Positions 9,630 through 20,050 of a stretch of 64,000 nucleotides of DNA are shown piece after piece (positions within the stretch are counted from its first letter, which is position 1; every line of letters starts with the position of its first letter). Source of the stretch: Limnohabitans sp. (GTDB lineage: Bacteria; Pseudomonadota; Gammaproteobacteria; Burkholderiales; Burkholderiaceae_C); assembly GCA_018882835.1 (NCBI GenBank), contig VERE01000013.1, positions 1 through 64,000 on the forward strand, read 5' to 3'. Both the position numbers and the translations under genes were made by a program. Below the pieces are notes generated by a model that worked only from the letters and a program-made list of their open reading frames with translations, made no database searches and was not told the origin of the DNA.

Positions 9630-10718
9630 ATGAAAATAGCAGTTCTTCCCGGCGATGGCATCGGCACCGAAATCGTGGCGGAAGCCGTCAAGGTGCTGAA
9701 GGTTCTGAACCTGCCCCTCGAGATGGAAACCGCCCTGGTGGGTGGCGCCGCCTTTGACGCGCACGGCCATCCGCTGCCCGAGTCCACCTTGAAGCTTGCC
9801 ATGGCCTCGGACGCCGTGCTGTTTGGCGCTGTGGGCGACTGGAAATACGACACCCTGGAGCGCCCCTTGCGACCCGAGCAAGCCATTCTGGGTTTGCGCA
9901 AGAACATGGGACTGTTCGCCAACTTTCGCCCCGCCATTTGCTACGAACAACTGACCCATGCGTCCAGCCTCAAGCCAGAGCTGGTCGCGGGCCTGGACAT
10001 CCTGATCATTCGCGAGCTCACCGGCGACATTTACTTCGGCCAACCGCGTGGCCGCCGTGTGGCCACCGATGGTCATTTCCCCGGTGCCGAAGAAGCCTTC
10101 GACACCATGCGCTACACCCGCCCGGAAATCGAGCGCATTGCCCATGTGGCCTTCCAGGCCGCGCAAAAACGCAACAAGCGCGTGACCAGCGTCGACAAAG
10201 CCAACGTGCTGGAAACCTTCCAGCTTTGGAAAGATGTGGTCACCGAGGTCGGCAAGCAATATCCCGACGTGGCGCTGGACCACATGTATGTCGACAACGC
10301 CGCCATGCAACTGGTCAAGGAGCCCAAAAAGTTTGACGTGGTGGTCACCGGCAACATGTTCGGCGACATTCTGTCCGACGAAGCCTCCATGTTGACGGGC
10401 TCCATCGGCATGCTGCCCTCGGCCTCGCTGAACGTGAAAAACCAGGGCTTGTACGAGCCCAGCCACGGCAGCGCACCCGATATTGCTGGTAAGAATCTTG
10501 CAAACCCGCTGGCTACAATACTGTCTGCTGCCATGATGCTCCGTTTTTCACTCAACCAAGACCAGGCTGCCGACCACATCGAGTCGGCCGTCAAGGCGGT
10601 TTTGGCCAGTGGCCTGCGCACGGCAGACATCTATTCGGAAGGCACCACCAAGGTGGGCACCCGCGAGATGGGTGATGCAGTGGTGACTGCGCTCACCAAA
10701 CAGATTACCAAGGGCTAA
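9630..10718 (+). CDS. leuB: 3-isopropylmalate dehydrogenase
   Basis: NAD-dependent oxidative decarboxylase, third leucine-specific step. 362 residues starting [23 protein letters not shown]. Active-site features: [35 protein letters not shown], the Lys in [23 protein letters not shown], and [27 protein letters not shown]. The ATG at 9630 is preferred over an in-frame ATG 96 bp upstream inside leuD; no strong ribosome site is visible. Confidence 0.96.
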   Translation: MKIAVLPGDGIGTEIVAEAVKVLKVLNLPLEMETALVGGAAFDAHGHPLPESTLKLAMASDAVLFGAVGDWKYDTLERPLRPEQAILGLRKNMGLFANFRPAICYEQLTHASSLKPELVAGLDILIIRELTGDIYFGQPRGRRVATDGHFPGAEEAFDTMRYTRPEIERIAHVAFQAAQKRNKRVTSVDKANVLETFQLWKDVVTEVGKQYPDVALDHMYVDNAAMQLVKEPKKFDVVVTGNMFGDILSDEASMLTGSIGMLPSASLNVKNQGLYEPSHGSAPDIAGKNLANPLATILSAAMMLRFSLNQDQAADHIESAVKAVLASGLRTADIYSEGTTKVGTREMGDAVVTALTKQITKG

Positions 10719-10742
10719 ATCCTCCTGGTTCGTCATGCCCTG

Positions 10743-10759
10743 CCGGCTCGACGAGCCGG
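10743..10759. promoter_or_regulatory. perfect palindrome between leuB and asd
   Basis: CCGGCTCG-A-CGAGCCGG, 8-bp perfect arms around one base, 27 bp before asd. A wider GCCCT...AGGGC pairing (10737-10741 with 10774-10778) could extend it. No T-run follows, so it is not a standard terminator; an operator or RNA structure in the asd leader is possible. Confidence 0.35.
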
Positions 10760-10785
10760 GAAACAAGAATTGAAAGGGCATAGCG

Positions 10786-11925
10786 ATGAAAAAAATTGGC
10801 AACGTGGTCGGCCTGGTGGGCTGGCGCGGCATGGTGGGCTCGGTTCTGTTGGACCGCATGCAAGCCGAAGGCGACTTCGGCCTGATTGAGCCTGTGTTCT
10901 TCTCCACCTCGAACGCCGGTGGCAAAGCTCCGGCACTGGCCAAGAACGAAACTACCCTGAAAGACGCCAACGACATTGACGCCCTCAAAAAGTGCGACAT
11001 CGTCTTGACCTGCCAAGGCGGCGACTACACCAAAGAGGTCTACCCCAAGCTGCGCGCCGCCGGTTGGCAAGGTCACTGGATTGACGCCGCATCTGCCCTG
11101 CGCATGGCCGACGATGCCGTGATCATTCTGGATCCAGTGAACCGCCAGGTCATTGACCAGTCGCTCGCCAAGGGTGGCAAAAACTGGATTGGGGGCAACT
11201 GCACCGTCAGCCTGATGCTGATGGGCATGGGCGGTCTGTTCCAGCACGACCTGGTCGAATGGGTCAGTGCCATGACTTACCAGGCCGCCTCGGGCGCCGG
11301 CGCGCAAAACATGCGCGAGTTGCTGCAACAAATGGGTGCGCTGCATGACGCCGTCAAAACCGAGCTGGCCGACCCTGCCTCGGCCATATTGGACATTGAC
11401 CGCAAAGTCTCGGCCACCATGCGCGACGCGGCATTTCCCACCAGGAACTTCCGCAACACCGCACTGGCTGGCAGTCTGATTCCCTGGATTGATGTGCCCG
11501 TCGAGCACGGCCAAAGCAAGGAAGAATGGAAAGGCGGCGCCGAGTGCAACAAGATTTTGGGCCGCCCTGCCTTCCGCAGCCCTGGCAGCATTCCCATCGA
11601 TGGCTTGTGCGTGCGCATTGGCGCGATGCGCTGCCACTCGCAAGGCCTGACGGTGAAGCTGCGCAAAGATGTGCCGCTGTCTGACATCGAGTCGATCCTG
11701 GCCAACGCCAATGACTGGGTCAAAGTGGTACCCAACCAGCGCGAGATCAGCGAGCGCGACCTCACACCGGCGGCCGTCACCGGCACCCTCACCGTGCCTG
11801 TTGGTCGCCTGCACAAGCTGGCCATGGGTGACGAGTACCTGGGCGCATTCACCGTCGGCGACCAGCTGTTGTGGGGCGCCGCCGAGCCGCTGCGCCGCAT
11901 GCTGCGCATCCTGCTGCAAGCCTGA
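10786..11925 (+). CDS. asd: aspartate-semialdehyde dehydrogenase
   Basis: Reduces aspartyl phosphate to aspartate semialdehyde on the route to lysine, threonine and methionine. 379 residues, the longer Gram-negative type. NADP loop [17 protein letters not shown] at the N-terminus; catalytic Cys in [17 protein letters not shown]; substrate-binding ECNKILGR and active-site His region [15 protein letters not shown]. Placed between leuB and the fimV-like gene. Confidence 0.95.
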   Translation: MKKIGNVVGLVGWRGMVGSVLLDRMQAEGDFGLIEPVFFSTSNAGGKAPALAKNETTLKDANDIDALKKCDIVLTCQGGDYTKEVYPKLRAAGWQGHWIDAASALRMADDAVIILDPVNRQVIDQSLAKGGKNWIGGNCTVSLMLMGMGGLFQHDLVEWVSAMTYQAASGAGAQNMRELLQQMGALHDAVKTELADPASAILDIDRKVSATMRDAAFPTRNFRNTALAGSLIPWIDVPVEHGQSKEEWKGGAECNKILGRPAFRSPGSIPIDGLCVRIGAMRCHSQGLTVKLRKDVPLSDIESILANANDWVKVVPNQREISERDLTPAAVTGTLTVPVGRLHKLAMGDEYLGAFTVGDQLLWGAAEPLRRMLRILLQA

Positions 11926-11933
11926 GGCTCTTG

Positions 11934-13343
11934 ATGCGTCACCTCGCTCCACCGCACCGCCTGTTGCGCCCTTGGATGGCGGTCATCGGATTGTGCCTGG
12001 CCACACAAGCGCAGGCGCTGAGCTTGGGGCAACCGGTGGTGCTATCGCAGCCGGGTGAGCCCTTGCGGGTTGAAATTCCTGTCCAAAAGGTGACCCCGGC
12101 CGAAGCTGCCAACCTGCAAGCCAAGGAAGCAGACGCCGAGGCCTACAAAGCGGCCCGCATGGAGCGCGATGCCAGCCTCGAGGGCCTGTCTCTGGAACTG
12201 CAAGAGCGCGCTGGCCAGCGCTGGCTGGTCATCACAGGGAAATCGCCTGCCAAAGCCGGCTTTGTTGATGTGCTGCTGGAGCTTCGCTGGGCCACCGGCC
12301 GAATGGTTCGCGATATCGGTGTGCTGCTTGGCGATGCCCAGAGCAAGGCGCACAACCCTTTGCCGTCGCACTTGCGCGTGCAAGCAGGCGACACCGCCAG
12401 CCAACTGGCCCAGCATCACAAGGACGACAGCGTTGCACTGGACCAAATGCTGCTGGCTTTGTTGCGCAGCAACCCGGACGCTTTCCATGACAACAATGTG
12501 AACCGGCTCAAGGCTGGCGCCATCCTCACCTTGCCCGATGCCGCGCAAGCCAAAGAAGTCGATCGCGAAGAAGCCCGGCAAGCCTTGCAATTGCAGGCCG
12601 AAGAATTTGCCACTTACCGAACGGCCGTGGCAGAACGTTTGCCTGCGGCCCCCATCTCGGACAACGAGCAGTCAGCAAGCGGCAAAATTCAACAAGGCGC
12701 CGCGCCCAAGCCCGCGCCAGCCCAAGACAAACTGACCCTGGCCAAGCCAGGCGATGGCGAAGACCGGATCGCACTGCAACGCGAAGCACAGGCAACCGCC
12801 CAGCGCGCGCAAGAGATGGCGCGCAACATCCAAGAGTTGAGCAAGATCGTGGAAGCCTCGGGGCCCAACGGCCTGCCAGTGACGCCCCCTGCGACGGTGG
12901 TAGATCAGTTGGCAGGCCATCCGCTCACGCCGGTGGCCGCAGGAAGCTTGCTGGGTTTGCTGACCCTGTTGGCCCTGTGGCGTGTTCGCCGCCCCCGCTC
13001 GGCCCCACAGGCCTTGCAAGTGAACTTCGACCTGGAGCTGCCTTCGCTCGGTCCCTTGCCCGAAGAGGCACCCAGGCCCTCCACGGCCCCGCCCTCTGTG
13101 GCCACGGTGCCGTCCCGCAGCACGCCTGCGAGCTCGCGCCCGGCCGAATTCAAGCTGGAAGACATTTCTCTGGACCTCACCGGCCCGGAGGAAGAAGCCC
13201 AGCGCATCCGTTTTGAATTGGCCCAAGAACTCTGGCGTCTGGGCCAAGAAAACACCAGCCGCGCCCTGGTGCAAGAGGTCGCCGAGCAAGCCACTGGCGC
13301 ATTGCAGCAGCAAGCCCAACGTTGGTTGGCCGAGCGGGGCTAA
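11934..13343 (+). CDS. FimV-like pilus-assembly/polar protein, short form
   Basis: 469-residue envelope protein: signal segment (about 1-30, ending ATQAQA-LSLG), a FimV N-terminal beta domain (LSLGQPVVLSQPGEPLRVEIPV), a LysM-like stretch (LRVQAGDTASQLAQHH), an Ala/Glu-rich coiled-coil region, one membrane helix near 332-350 (TPVAAGSLLGLLTLLALW), and a C-terminal FimV-type helical domain (about 415-469, ELAQELWRLGQENTSRALVQEV). Pseudomonas FimV exceeds 900 residues, so the middle is much reduced. Start ATG at 11934, 8 bp after asd, gives the clean signal peptide. Confidence 0.8.
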   Translation: MRHLAPPHRLLRPWMAVIGLCLATQAQALSLGQPVVLSQPGEPLRVEIPVQKVTPAEAANLQAKEADAEAYKAARMERDASLEGLSLELQERAGQRWLVITGKSPAKAGFVDVLLELRWATGRMVRDIGVLLGDAQSKAHNPLPSHLRVQAGDTASQLAQHHKDDSVALDQMLLALLRSNPDAFHDNNVNRLKAGAILTLPDAAQAKEVDREEARQALQLQAEEFATYRTAVAERLPAAPISDNEQSASGKIQQGAAPKPAPAQDKLTLAKPGDGEDRIALQREAQATAQRAQEMARNIQELSKIVEASGPNGLPVTPPATVVDQLAGHPLTPVAAGSLLGLLTLLALWRVRRPRSAPQALQVNFDLELPSLGPLPEEAPRPSTAPPSVATVPSRSTPASSRPAEFKLEDISLDLTGPEEEAQRIRFELAQELWRLGQENTSRALVQEVAEQATGALQQQAQRWLAERG

Positions 13344-13346
13344 GCC

Positions 13347-14144
13347 ATGCGGCTGGCCCTGGGCCTCAGTTACAACGGACAAGCCTACGACGGCTGGCAG
13401 AGCCAGCCCTCTGGACGCACCGTTCAGGACCATCTGGAAGCCGCGCTGCAATCCTTTGCCTGCACCCGTTTGCAAACCCTGTGTGCGGGCCGCACCGATG
13501 CCGGCGTTCACGGCTTGATGCAGGTGGTGCATTTCGATACCGACTTGAACCGCGACCTGTTTTCCTGGGTGCGTGGCACCAACAGCTTTCTGCCCGCCGA
13601 TATCGCGGTGCAATGGGCCCGTGAAGTGCCTGACAGCTTTCATGCCCGTGCCAGCGCCCAAAGCCGGCGTTACGCCTATGTCTTGCTGGAGTCTGCGGTG
13701 CGCCCCAGCGTGGAAGCGGGGCGTGTTGGCTGGGTGTTCAAGCCGCTCGACCAAGACGCGATGCAAGCGGCTGCACAGCACTTGCTGGGCGAGCACGATT
13801 TCACTTCTTTTCGGGCATCGGCCTGCCAGGCCTTGTCGCCGGTCAAAACATTGCACGCCATCGAGATCACGCGGCGCAGCACCCGCCCCGACAGCGCCTA
13901 CTGGCGCTTCGACTTTGAAGGCAATGCCTTTCTTCACCACATGATTCGCAACATCATGGGCAGCCTGTTGCAGGTCGGGCACGGCCAGCATTCGCCGGAC
14001 TGGATGGCCGAGGTGCTGGCAGCCCGAAGCCGGGACGCGGCCTCCCCCACGTTTTCGCCTGATGGGCTGTATTTCCTGGGCCCGCGCTATGAAGCGCACT
14101 GGGGCTTGCCTGAGCACACAGCTGCGTATGATTGGCTGCCATGA
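13347..14144 (+). CDS. truA: tRNA pseudouridine(38-40) synthase
   Basis: Modifies U38-40 in tRNA anticodon arms. 265 residues with the family opening LGLSYNGQAYDGWQSQP and the catalytic Asp in CAGRTDAGVHGLMQVVHF. A conserved C-terminal block FRASACQALSPVKT and FLHHMIRNIMGSLLQVG follow. Starts 3 bp after the fimV-like stop; its stop overlaps the trpF start. The fimV-truA-trpFBA order is common in Burkholderiales. Confidence 0.96.
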   Translation: MRLALGLSYNGQAYDGWQSQPSGRTVQDHLEAALQSFACTRLQTLCAGRTDAGVHGLMQVVHFDTDLNRDLFSWVRGTNSFLPADIAVQWAREVPDSFHARASAQSRRYAYVLLESAVRPSVEAGRVGWVFKPLDQDAMQAAAQHLLGEHDFTSFRASACQALSPVKTLHAIEITRRSTRPDSAYWRFDFEGNAFLHHMIRNIMGSLLQVGHGQHSPDWMAEVLAARSRDAASPTFSPDGLYFLGPRYEAHWGLPEHTAAYDWLP

Positions 14145-14809
14145 GCTCAGCCACCTTCACCCCCATCAAAGTCTGCGGCCTGACCCGCGAACAAGACGTG
14201 GACGCAGCGGTCCAGGCAGGCGTGCAAGCCATTGGCTTTGTGCTTTACCCCCCCAGCCCGCGCCATGTCAGCGCCACCCGTGCCGCCGAATTGGCGCAGC
14301 GCCTGCCGGCTTTTGTCACGCCAGTGCTCTTGTTCGTGAACGAAACACCGCAAGCCATTGCCAATGCGTGCACGCAAGTGCCCGGGGCCTGGCTGCAGTT
14401 TCATGGCGATGAAACGCCCTCACAATGCCAGACCCTTGCCCAAGGCCTGGGGCGACGCTGGCTGCGCGCAGCGCGTATCCCCCTGGACACACAGGCGCCG
14501 TTTGACCTCGTAAAATACGCTCAAGATTACAAAGACGCCCATGCCTTGCTGCTCGATGCCCACATCGAGGGCTATGGCGGTGGCGGCAAGGCATTCAATT
14601 GGTCACAGCTTCCTCCAAACGTCAACGCTCACCTCGTTTTGTCTGGTGGACTCACACCTGCAAACGTGGCCGATGGCATCCGCTCGTTGCGCGGACGCGG
14701 GCGAACCCTGGCGGTTGACGTCAGCTCGGGCGTCGAGTCCGCCAAAGGCATCAAGGACGCTGCGCTGATCCGCGACTTTGTGCGCGCCGTGCGAAGCACC
14801 GAAGCCTGA
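14141..14809 (+). CDS. trpF: phosphoribosylanthranilate isomerase
   Basis: TIM-barrel isomerase of tryptophan synthesis, 222 residues. N-terminal IKVCGLTREQDVDAAVQAGVQAIGFVLYPPSPRHV holds the catalytic Cys; GGGGKAFNW, LSGGLTPANV and VDVSSGVES form the phosphate/active-site end. ATG at 14141 overlaps the truA stop (ATGA), which decides the start over an ATG 9 bp upstream. Confidence 0.95.
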   Translation: MSSATFTPIKVCGLTREQDVDAAVQAGVQAIGFVLYPPSPRHVSATRAAELAQRLPAFVTPVLLFVNETPQAIANACTQVPGAWLQFHGDETPSQCQTLAQGLGRRWLRAARIPLDTQAPFDLVKYAQDYKDAHALLLDAHIEGYGGGGKAFNWSQLPPNVNAHLVLSGGLTPANVADGIRSLRGRGRTLAVDVSSGVESAKGIKDAALIRDFVRAVRSTEA

Positions 14810-14878
14810 ACCACCGGGCCCCTGGCCCGCCCCTCTTTTTCTGAACACCGATCGCGCCCCCGTGGCCAGGAGAGTTCC

Positions 14879-16150
14879 ATGTTTGCCTACCAACAACCCG
14901 ACCTGCGCGGCCATTTCGGCCCTTATGGCGGCAGTTTCGTCAGCGAAACCCTGACGCATGCCATCAATGAGTTGCGCGAAGCCTATGCCAAGTACCAGCA
15001 CGACCCGGAGTTTCTGGCCGAGTTTCGTTACGAGCTGGCCCACTTTGTAGGGCGCCCCTCCCCCCTCTACCACGCGGCGCGCATGAGCCGCGAAATGGGC
15101 GGCGCGCAGATCTACCTCAAGCGCGAAGACCTGAACCACACCGGCGCGCACAAAGTCAACAACACCATCGGCCAGGCCATGCTGGCCAAGCGCATGGGCA
15201 AGCCCCGCGTGATCGCCGAAACCGGGGCCGGCCAGCACGGCGTGGCCACTGCCACCATTTGTGCCCGCTATGGCCTGGAGTGCGTGGTCTACATGGGCAG
15301 CGAAGATGTCAAACGCCAAAGCCCCAATGTCTACCGCATGAAGCTTCTGGGCGCCACCGTGGTGCCTGTCGAGAGCGGCAGCCGCACCCTGAAAGATGCC
15401 TTGAACGAGGCCTTGCGCGACTGGGTCACTCATGTGGAGAACACTTTCTACATCATCGGAACCGTGGCGGGTCCACACCCCTACCCGATGATGGTGCGCG
15501 ACTTTCAAAGCGTGATTGGCGAAGAATGCCTCCAGCAAATGCCCGAAATGCACCACGGCCAGCAGCCCGATGCGGTGGTGGCCTGCGTGGGCGGCGGCAG
15601 CAATGCCATGGGCATCTTCTACCCCTATATTCCGCATGAAAAAACCCGCCTGATTGGCGTCGAGGCGGCTGGCGAAGGCCTGGAAAGCGGCCGGCACTCT
15701 GCCTCGTTGCAGCGCGGTGCGCCAGGGGTGCTGCATGGCAACCGCACGTACATCTTGCAAGACCCGAATGGCCAAATCACCGAGACGCACAGCGTCAGCG
15801 CGGGCCTGGACTACCCGGGCGTAGGCCCTGAGCACGCTTACCTGAAAGACATCGGCCGTGCCGAATACGTGGGCATCACCGATGGTGAGGCGCTGGAAGC
15901 CTTTCATTACCTGTGCCGCACCGAGGGCATCATCCCCGCGCTGGAGTCCAGCCATGCGGTCGCCTACGCCATGAAGCTCGCCAAAACCATGAAACCGGAA
16001 CAATCCATTCTGGTCAACTTGTCAGGGCGCGGCGACAAGGACATCGGCACCGTCGCCGATTTGAGCAACGCAGACTTCTATTGCCGCCCCAGCTGCCAGG
16101 GCCAATCGGTCAAGGGACAACAAGAACAGATTGTGAAGGTGGTGAAATGA
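14879..16150 (+). CDS. trpB: tryptophan synthase beta chain
   Basis: PLP enzyme condensing indole with serine. 423 residues. PLP-lysine in [21 protein letters not shown], phosphate-binding [10 protein letters not shown], and conserved [28 protein letters not shown]. The C-terminal tail (about 400-423, [19 protein letters not shown]) is slightly longer than usual. AGGAGAG precedes the ATG. Its stop overlaps trpA. Confidence 0.97.
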   Translation: MFAYQQPDLRGHFGPYGGSFVSETLTHAINELREAYAKYQHDPEFLAEFRYELAHFVGRPSPLYHAARMSREMGGAQIYLKREDLNHTGAHKVNNTIGQAMLAKRMGKPRVIAETGAGQHGVATATICARYGLECVVYMGSEDVKRQSPNVYRMKLLGATVVPVESGSRTLKDALNEALRDWVTHVENTFYIIGTVAGPHPYPMMVRDFQSVIGEECLQQMPEMHHGQQPDAVVACVGGGSNAMGIFYPYIPHEKTRLIGVEAAGEGLESGRHSASLQRGAPGVLHGNRTYILQDPNGQITETHSVSAGLDYPGVGPEHAYLKDIGRAEYVGITDGEALEAFHYLCRTEGIIPALESSHAVAYAMKLAKTMKPEQSILVNLSGRGDKDIGTVADLSNADFYCRPSCQGQSVKGQQEQIVKVVK

Positions 16151-16971
16151 GCCGCATCGATATCACGCTCAAGCAGCGCCTGAGCGAAGGCCGCAAGGCC
16201 TTGATTCCTTATGTCATGGCAGGTTTTCCGCAGGCGGACATCACGCCCGCCTTGATGCACGGCCTGGTGCAAGCCGGTGCCGACATCCTCGAGCTGGGCA
16301 TTCCGTTCAGCGACCCCATGGCCGACGGCCCGGTGATTCAAAAGGCCGGCGAGGCAGCCTTGCGCCTGGGCATTGGCCTGAGCGAAGTGCTGGCCATGGT
16401 GAGCACCTTCCGCCAACAAGATGTCACCACCCCTGTGGTGCTGATGGGCTATGCCAACCCGATCGAGTGCTATGACCTGCGCCACGGCAAAGACGCCTTT
16501 GTCCGCGCCGCCGCGCAAGCTGGGGTGGACGGCGTGCTGGTGGTCGATTACCCGCCCGAGGAGTGCGAAGAGTTTGCCGCCACCTTGCGCGCCCACCAGA
16601 TGGACCTGATTTTCTTGCTGGCCCCTACCAGCACGGACGAAAGAATGGACCAAGTGGCGCGCGTCGCCAGTGGCTATGTCTACTACGTATCGCTCAAGGG
16701 CGTGACTGGTGCGGGCCACCTGGACACCGAAGCGGTCGAAGCCATGCTGCCCCGCATCCGCCAGCATGTGCACATTCCGGTGGGCGTGGGCTTTGGCATT
16801 CGCGATGCCGCCACCGCCTGCGCCGTGGGCCGGGTGGCCGATGCGGTGGTCATTGGTTCACGCATCATCCAGTTGCTGGAAGCGGCGCCACAAGGCGGCG
16901 CGGTGGCCGCGGCCCGAGATTTTCTGGCCGAGATTCGCCAGGCACTCGACGCGGCCTCTCACGTAGGATAA
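16147..16971 (+). CDS. trpA: tryptophan synthase alpha chain
   Basis: Cleaves indole-3-glycerol phosphate to indole. 274 residues from the ATG at 16147, which overlaps the trpB stop (ATGA). Catalytic Glu and Asp lie in [21 protein letters not shown]; the phosphate site is [19 protein letters not shown] and [12 protein letters not shown]. An earlier in-frame start inside trpB is rejected. Confidence 0.96.
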   Translation: MSRIDITLKQRLSEGRKALIPYVMAGFPQADITPALMHGLVQAGADILELGIPFSDPMADGPVIQKAGEAALRLGIGLSEVLAMVSTFRQQDVTTPVVLMGYANPIECYDLRHGKDAFVRAAAQAGVDGVLVVDYPPEECEEFAATLRAHQMDLIFLLAPTSTDERMDQVARVASGYVYYVSLKGVTGAGHLDTEAVEAMLPRIRQHVHIPVGVGFGIRDAATACAVGRVADAVVIGSRIIQLLEAAPQGGAVAAARDFLAEIRQALDAASHVG

Positions 16972-16999
16972 TCACGGCATTGCCTGGAAGGAGACGACC

Positions 17000-17872
17000 A
17001 TGAGTTGGCTCGAAAAACTGCTGCCCCCGAAAATTCAACACACCGACCCTGCCGATCGCCGCAGCGTGCCTGAAGGCTTGTGGGTCAAGTGCCCCAGCTG
17101 TGAAACGGTTTTGTACAAAACCGACCTGGAGCAAAACCAAAACGTCTGCCCGGGCTGCAGCCACCATCACCGCATTGGCGCACGCGCTCGCCTGGACGCC
17201 TTTCTGGACCCCGAAGGCCGCTATGAGATCGGCCAGGAAGTGGTGCCGGTCGACGCCCTGAAGTTCAAGGACAGTCGCAAATACACCGAGCGCCTGAAAG
17301 AAGGCATCGACAACACCGGCGAAACCGATGCCCTGATCGTCATGGGTGGCGCGGTGCACAGCATCAATCTGGTGGCCGCCTGCTTCGAGTTCGACTTCAT
17401 GGGCGGCAGCATGGGCTCGGTGGTGGGCGAGCGCTTTGTGCGTGGCGTGCATACCGCCATCGAGCAAAAAGTGCCGTTCGTATGCTTCACCGCCACCGGT
17501 GGCGCGCGCATGCAAGAAGGCTTGCTGTCGCTGATGCAAATGGCCAAGACCAACGCGGCCCTGACGCGCCTTGCCAAAAAAGGCCTGCCCTACATCAGCG
17601 TGCTGACCGACCCGACCATGGGGGGCGTGTCTGCGGGCTTCGCCTTCGTGGGCGACGTGGTCATTGCCGAGCCCAAGGCCCTGATTGGCTTTGCCGGCCC
17701 CCGCGTGATTGAAAACACCGTGCGCGTGACCCTGCCCGATGGCTTCCAGCGCGCCGAATTCCTGCAACAAAAGGGCGCGATCGACATGATTTGCGACCGC
17801 CGAGACCTGCGCAAGACCGTGGCCAACCTGCTGGCCATGCTGCAACGCCAACCCGCTGACGCGGTGATCTGA
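17000..17872 (+). CDS. accD: acetyl-CoA carboxylase carboxyltransferase beta subunit
   Basis: Transfers carboxyl from biotin to acetyl-CoA for malonyl-CoA synthesis. 290 residues. N-terminal four-Cys zinc finger CPSCETVL...CPGC near residues 33-55; carboxyltransferase core with [35 protein letters not shown] and [29 protein letters not shown] before the ATG is a strong ribosome site. Usually followed by folC in this order; here lysS follows by 8 bp. Confidence 0.96.
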   Translation: MSWLEKLLPPKIQHTDPADRRSVPEGLWVKCPSCETVLYKTDLEQNQNVCPGCSHHHRIGARARLDAFLDPEGRYEIGQEVVPVDALKFKDSRKYTERLKEGIDNTGETDALIVMGGAVHSINLVAACFEFDFMGGSMGSVVGERFVRGVHTAIEQKVPFVCFTATGGARMQEGLLSLMQMAKTNAALTRLAKKGLPYISVLTDPTMGGVSAGFAFVGDVVIAEPKALIGFAGPRVIENTVRVTLPDGFQRAEFLQQKGAIDMICDRRDLRKTVANLLAMLQRQPADAVI

Positions 17873-17880
17873 CCCCTCCC

Positions 17881-19419
17881 ATGACCGACGCCCAACACCC
17901 CGCCTCCGAAGCCCCCGTTCAAGACGAAAACCAACTGATCGCCGAGCGCCGCGACAAGCTCAAGGTGCTGCGCGAGCGCCAGCAGCAGGGGCTGGGTGTG
18001 GCCTTCCCCAACGATTTCAAGCCAGCGCACCATGCTGCCACGCTGCATGACACGCATGGTCAGAAAACACCCGAGCACCTGGTAGAAGAAGGCCAACTGG
18101 CCCGCGTTGCCGGCCGCATGATGCTCAAGCGCGTGATGGGCAAGGCCAGCTTTGCCACCTTGCAAGACAGCACCGGCCGCATCCAGATTTATGTGACGCG
18201 TGACGACGTCAGCGAAAGCGTTTACAACGACTTCAAGCACTGGGACCTGGGCGACATCGTGGCAGCCGAAGGCAAGCTGTTCAAGACCCGCACCGGCGAG
18301 CTGTCGATTCACGCCACCCAAGTGCGCCTGCTCACCAAGAGCCTGCGCCCCATGCCCGACAAGTTCCATGGCATCAACGACCAGGAAGTCAAATACCGGC
18401 AGCGTTACATCGACTTGATGACCGACGAAGCAGCACGCAAGCGTTTCATCGCGCGCAGCAAAGCGGTCAGCGGCATCCGCGAGTTCATGGTGCAGCACGG
18501 CTTTTTGGAAGTCGAAACGCCCATGCTGCACCCGATTCCGGGCGGCGCCAATGCCAAGCCCTTCATCACCCACCACAACGCGCTGGACCAGGAAATGTTC
18601 TTGCGCATCGCGCCCGAGCTGTACCTCAAACGTCTGATCGTGGGCGGCTTCGAGCGGGTGTTTGAAATCAACCGCAACTTCCGCAACGAAGGCATCTCGG
18701 TGCGCCACAACCCCGAGTTCACCATGATGGAGTTCTACGCGGCCTACTGGAACTACCAGGACCTGATGCAGTTCACCGAAAACCTGGTACGCGATGCAGC
18801 CGAAAAAGCCGTGGGCACGCTGTTGCTGACCTACGGTGGCAAGCCAGTGGACCTGAGCCAACCCTTCCAGCGCCTGACCATCCGCGAAGCCATTCAGAAA
18901 TACACCGAAGCGGGCTCGCATGTGGACGATGCCGCCTGGCTGACCCAAGCTCTCAAGAAGCTGGGTCTCAACGAAGAAAAAGACAAGCTCTCGCAACGCA
19001 GCCTGGCCAGTTTGCAGGTGATGTATTTCGAAGAGACGGTGGAAGAAAAACTGTGGCAGCCCACCTTCATTTGCGAGCACCCGGTGGAAATTTCACCGCT
19101 GGCGCGCGCCAGCGACACGCGACCGGAAGTGACCGAGCGCTTTGAGCTGTACATCACCGGGCGCGAGTTCGGCAACGGCTTCAGCGAGCTCAACGACGCC
19201 GAAGACCAGGCCGCGCGCTTCCAGGCACAGGTGGCGGCGAAAGACAGCGGCGATGACGAAGCCATGTACTACGACCACGATTTTGTGCGCGCGCTGGAAT
19301 ATGGCATGCCGCCTACGGGCGGTTGCGGGATCGGCATTGACCGATTGATGATGCTGCTGACCGACAGCCCCAGCATCCGCGACGTCATCCTCTTCCCAGC
19401 CTTGCGCCGCGAAGCTTAA
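17881..19419 (+). CDS. lysS: lysyl-tRNA synthetase, class II
   Basis: 512 residues. N-terminal OB-fold anticodon domain (about 60-160, [29 protein letters not shown]), then the class II core: motif 1 around [30 protein letters not shown], motif 2 [26 protein letters not shown], motif 3 [26 protein letters not shown]. Start close behind accD suggests co-transcription. Confidence 0.97.
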   Translation: MTDAQHPASEAPVQDENQLIAERRDKLKVLRERQQQGLGVAFPNDFKPAHHAATLHDTHGQKTPEHLVEEGQLARVAGRMMLKRVMGKASFATLQDSTGRIQIYVTRDDVSESVYNDFKHWDLGDIVAAEGKLFKTRTGELSIHATQVRLLTKSLRPMPDKFHGINDQEVKYRQRYIDLMTDEAARKRFIARSKAVSGIREFMVQHGFLEVETPMLHPIPGGANAKPFITHHNALDQEMFLRIAPELYLKRLIVGGFERVFEINRNFRNEGISVRHNPEFTMMEFYAAYWNYQDLMQFTENLVRDAAEKAVGTLLLTYGGKPVDLSQPFQRLTIREAIQKYTEAGSHVDDAAWLTQALKKLGLNEEKDKLSQRSLASLQVMYFEETVEEKLWQPTFICEHPVEISPLARASDTRPEVTERFELYITGREFGNGFSELNDAEDQAARFQAQVAAKDSGDDEAMYYDHDFVRALEYGMPPTGGCGIGIDRLMMLLTDSPSIRDVILFPALRREA

Positions 19420-19509
19420 ACCCCTTCACAGTGCCCCTCGACGCGCGCGCAACGCGGCGATGTTTCTTGAGTGAGGGGTTGCTGTGGCCCAGATGGGACG
19501 AAGACGTTG

Positions 19510-19686
19510 TCAGGGGTTGGGCGTGGCTTGCACAGGCTCTGCCGAGTCATCGTCCGGCGCGCCTTGTGCATCCGTACCGCCGGGCTGGTTCTTGCGCGCT
19601 TCGCGCTCTTTCAGCTTTTCTTCTTTTTTCTTTTTCTTCGCCAGTTCGCGTTGGCGCTTTTCGTAGTTGTAATTCGGTGTGGCCAT
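19510..19686 (-). CDS. small lysine-rich hypothetical protein
   Basis: 58 residues: an opening MATPNYNYEKRQRELAKKK, a run of Lys/Glu predicting a charged helix, and an acidic Pro/Asp-rich tail. Small proteins with this YNYEKRQRELAKKKK start are common in betaproteobacteria and unassigned. The ATG at 19686 is the natural start; longer extensions upstream lie in a different context. Function unknown, possibly nucleic-acid associated from its charge. Confidence 0.65.
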   Translation of the reverse strand: MATPNYNYEKRQRELAKKKKKEEKLKEREARKNQPGGTDAQGAPDDDSAEPVQATPNP

Positions 19687-19720
19687 GGTCAGGGAAGTTG
19701 AAAAATAAAGGGAGCCCGGT

Positions 19721-19960
19721 TCACTTGGCTGCTTCGGGCGCGGGGGTCGGCTGCGGCGGCTTGCATTCGAAGCAGAAGAACGCCAGGGTGCCGGCAAAAC
19801 GCCGCTGACTGCCCAGGCGACGGGGCTTGTGCAAACCACATTTGATACAGGACATGGTCTCGCCGACCTTGCCCATGCCGATGAAGGGCGAACCGTTCTC
19901 GCGGCTGGTAAAGCGCAATCCGCTCTCGTCCACTTGGTTTTTTCCAGATTTGGTCGCCAC
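19721..19960 (-). CDS. small zinc-ribbon hypothetical protein
   Basis: 79 residues from a GTG at 19960, chosen because AGGA sits six bases before it. It has two CxxC pairs, MSCIKCGLHKPRR and FFCFECKPP, about 25 residues apart, as in a zinc ribbon, then a Pro/Ala tail. Preceding the first pair is SPFIGMGKVGET. It lies 34 bp upstream of the Lys-rich gene on the same strand. Function not recognised. Confidence 0.65.
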   Translation of the reverse strand: MATKSGKNQVDESGLRFTSRENGSPFIGMGKVGETMSCIKCGLHKPRRLGSQRRFAGTLAFFCFECKPPQPTPAPEAAK

Positions 19961-20050
19961 AAGACATCCTAGGTTGGCGCAACGCGATCGCATGACCGGG
20001 AGCTAAGCTGTCCAGTCTAACCGCTTATGGGCGGCTCGGCATGAAAAGCC

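Noticed and set aside
14810-14878. Possible terminator between trpF and trpB
   Set aside because: GGGCCCCTGGCCC-type pairing followed by CTCTTTTT is suggestive but the stem is short and interrupted, and trpFBA are expected to be co-transcribed.
19420-19505. Inverted repeat after lysS (AACCCCTTCAC ... GTGAGGGGTT)
   Set aside because: Arms mismatch and the loop is about 45 bases with no T-run; not a convincing terminator.
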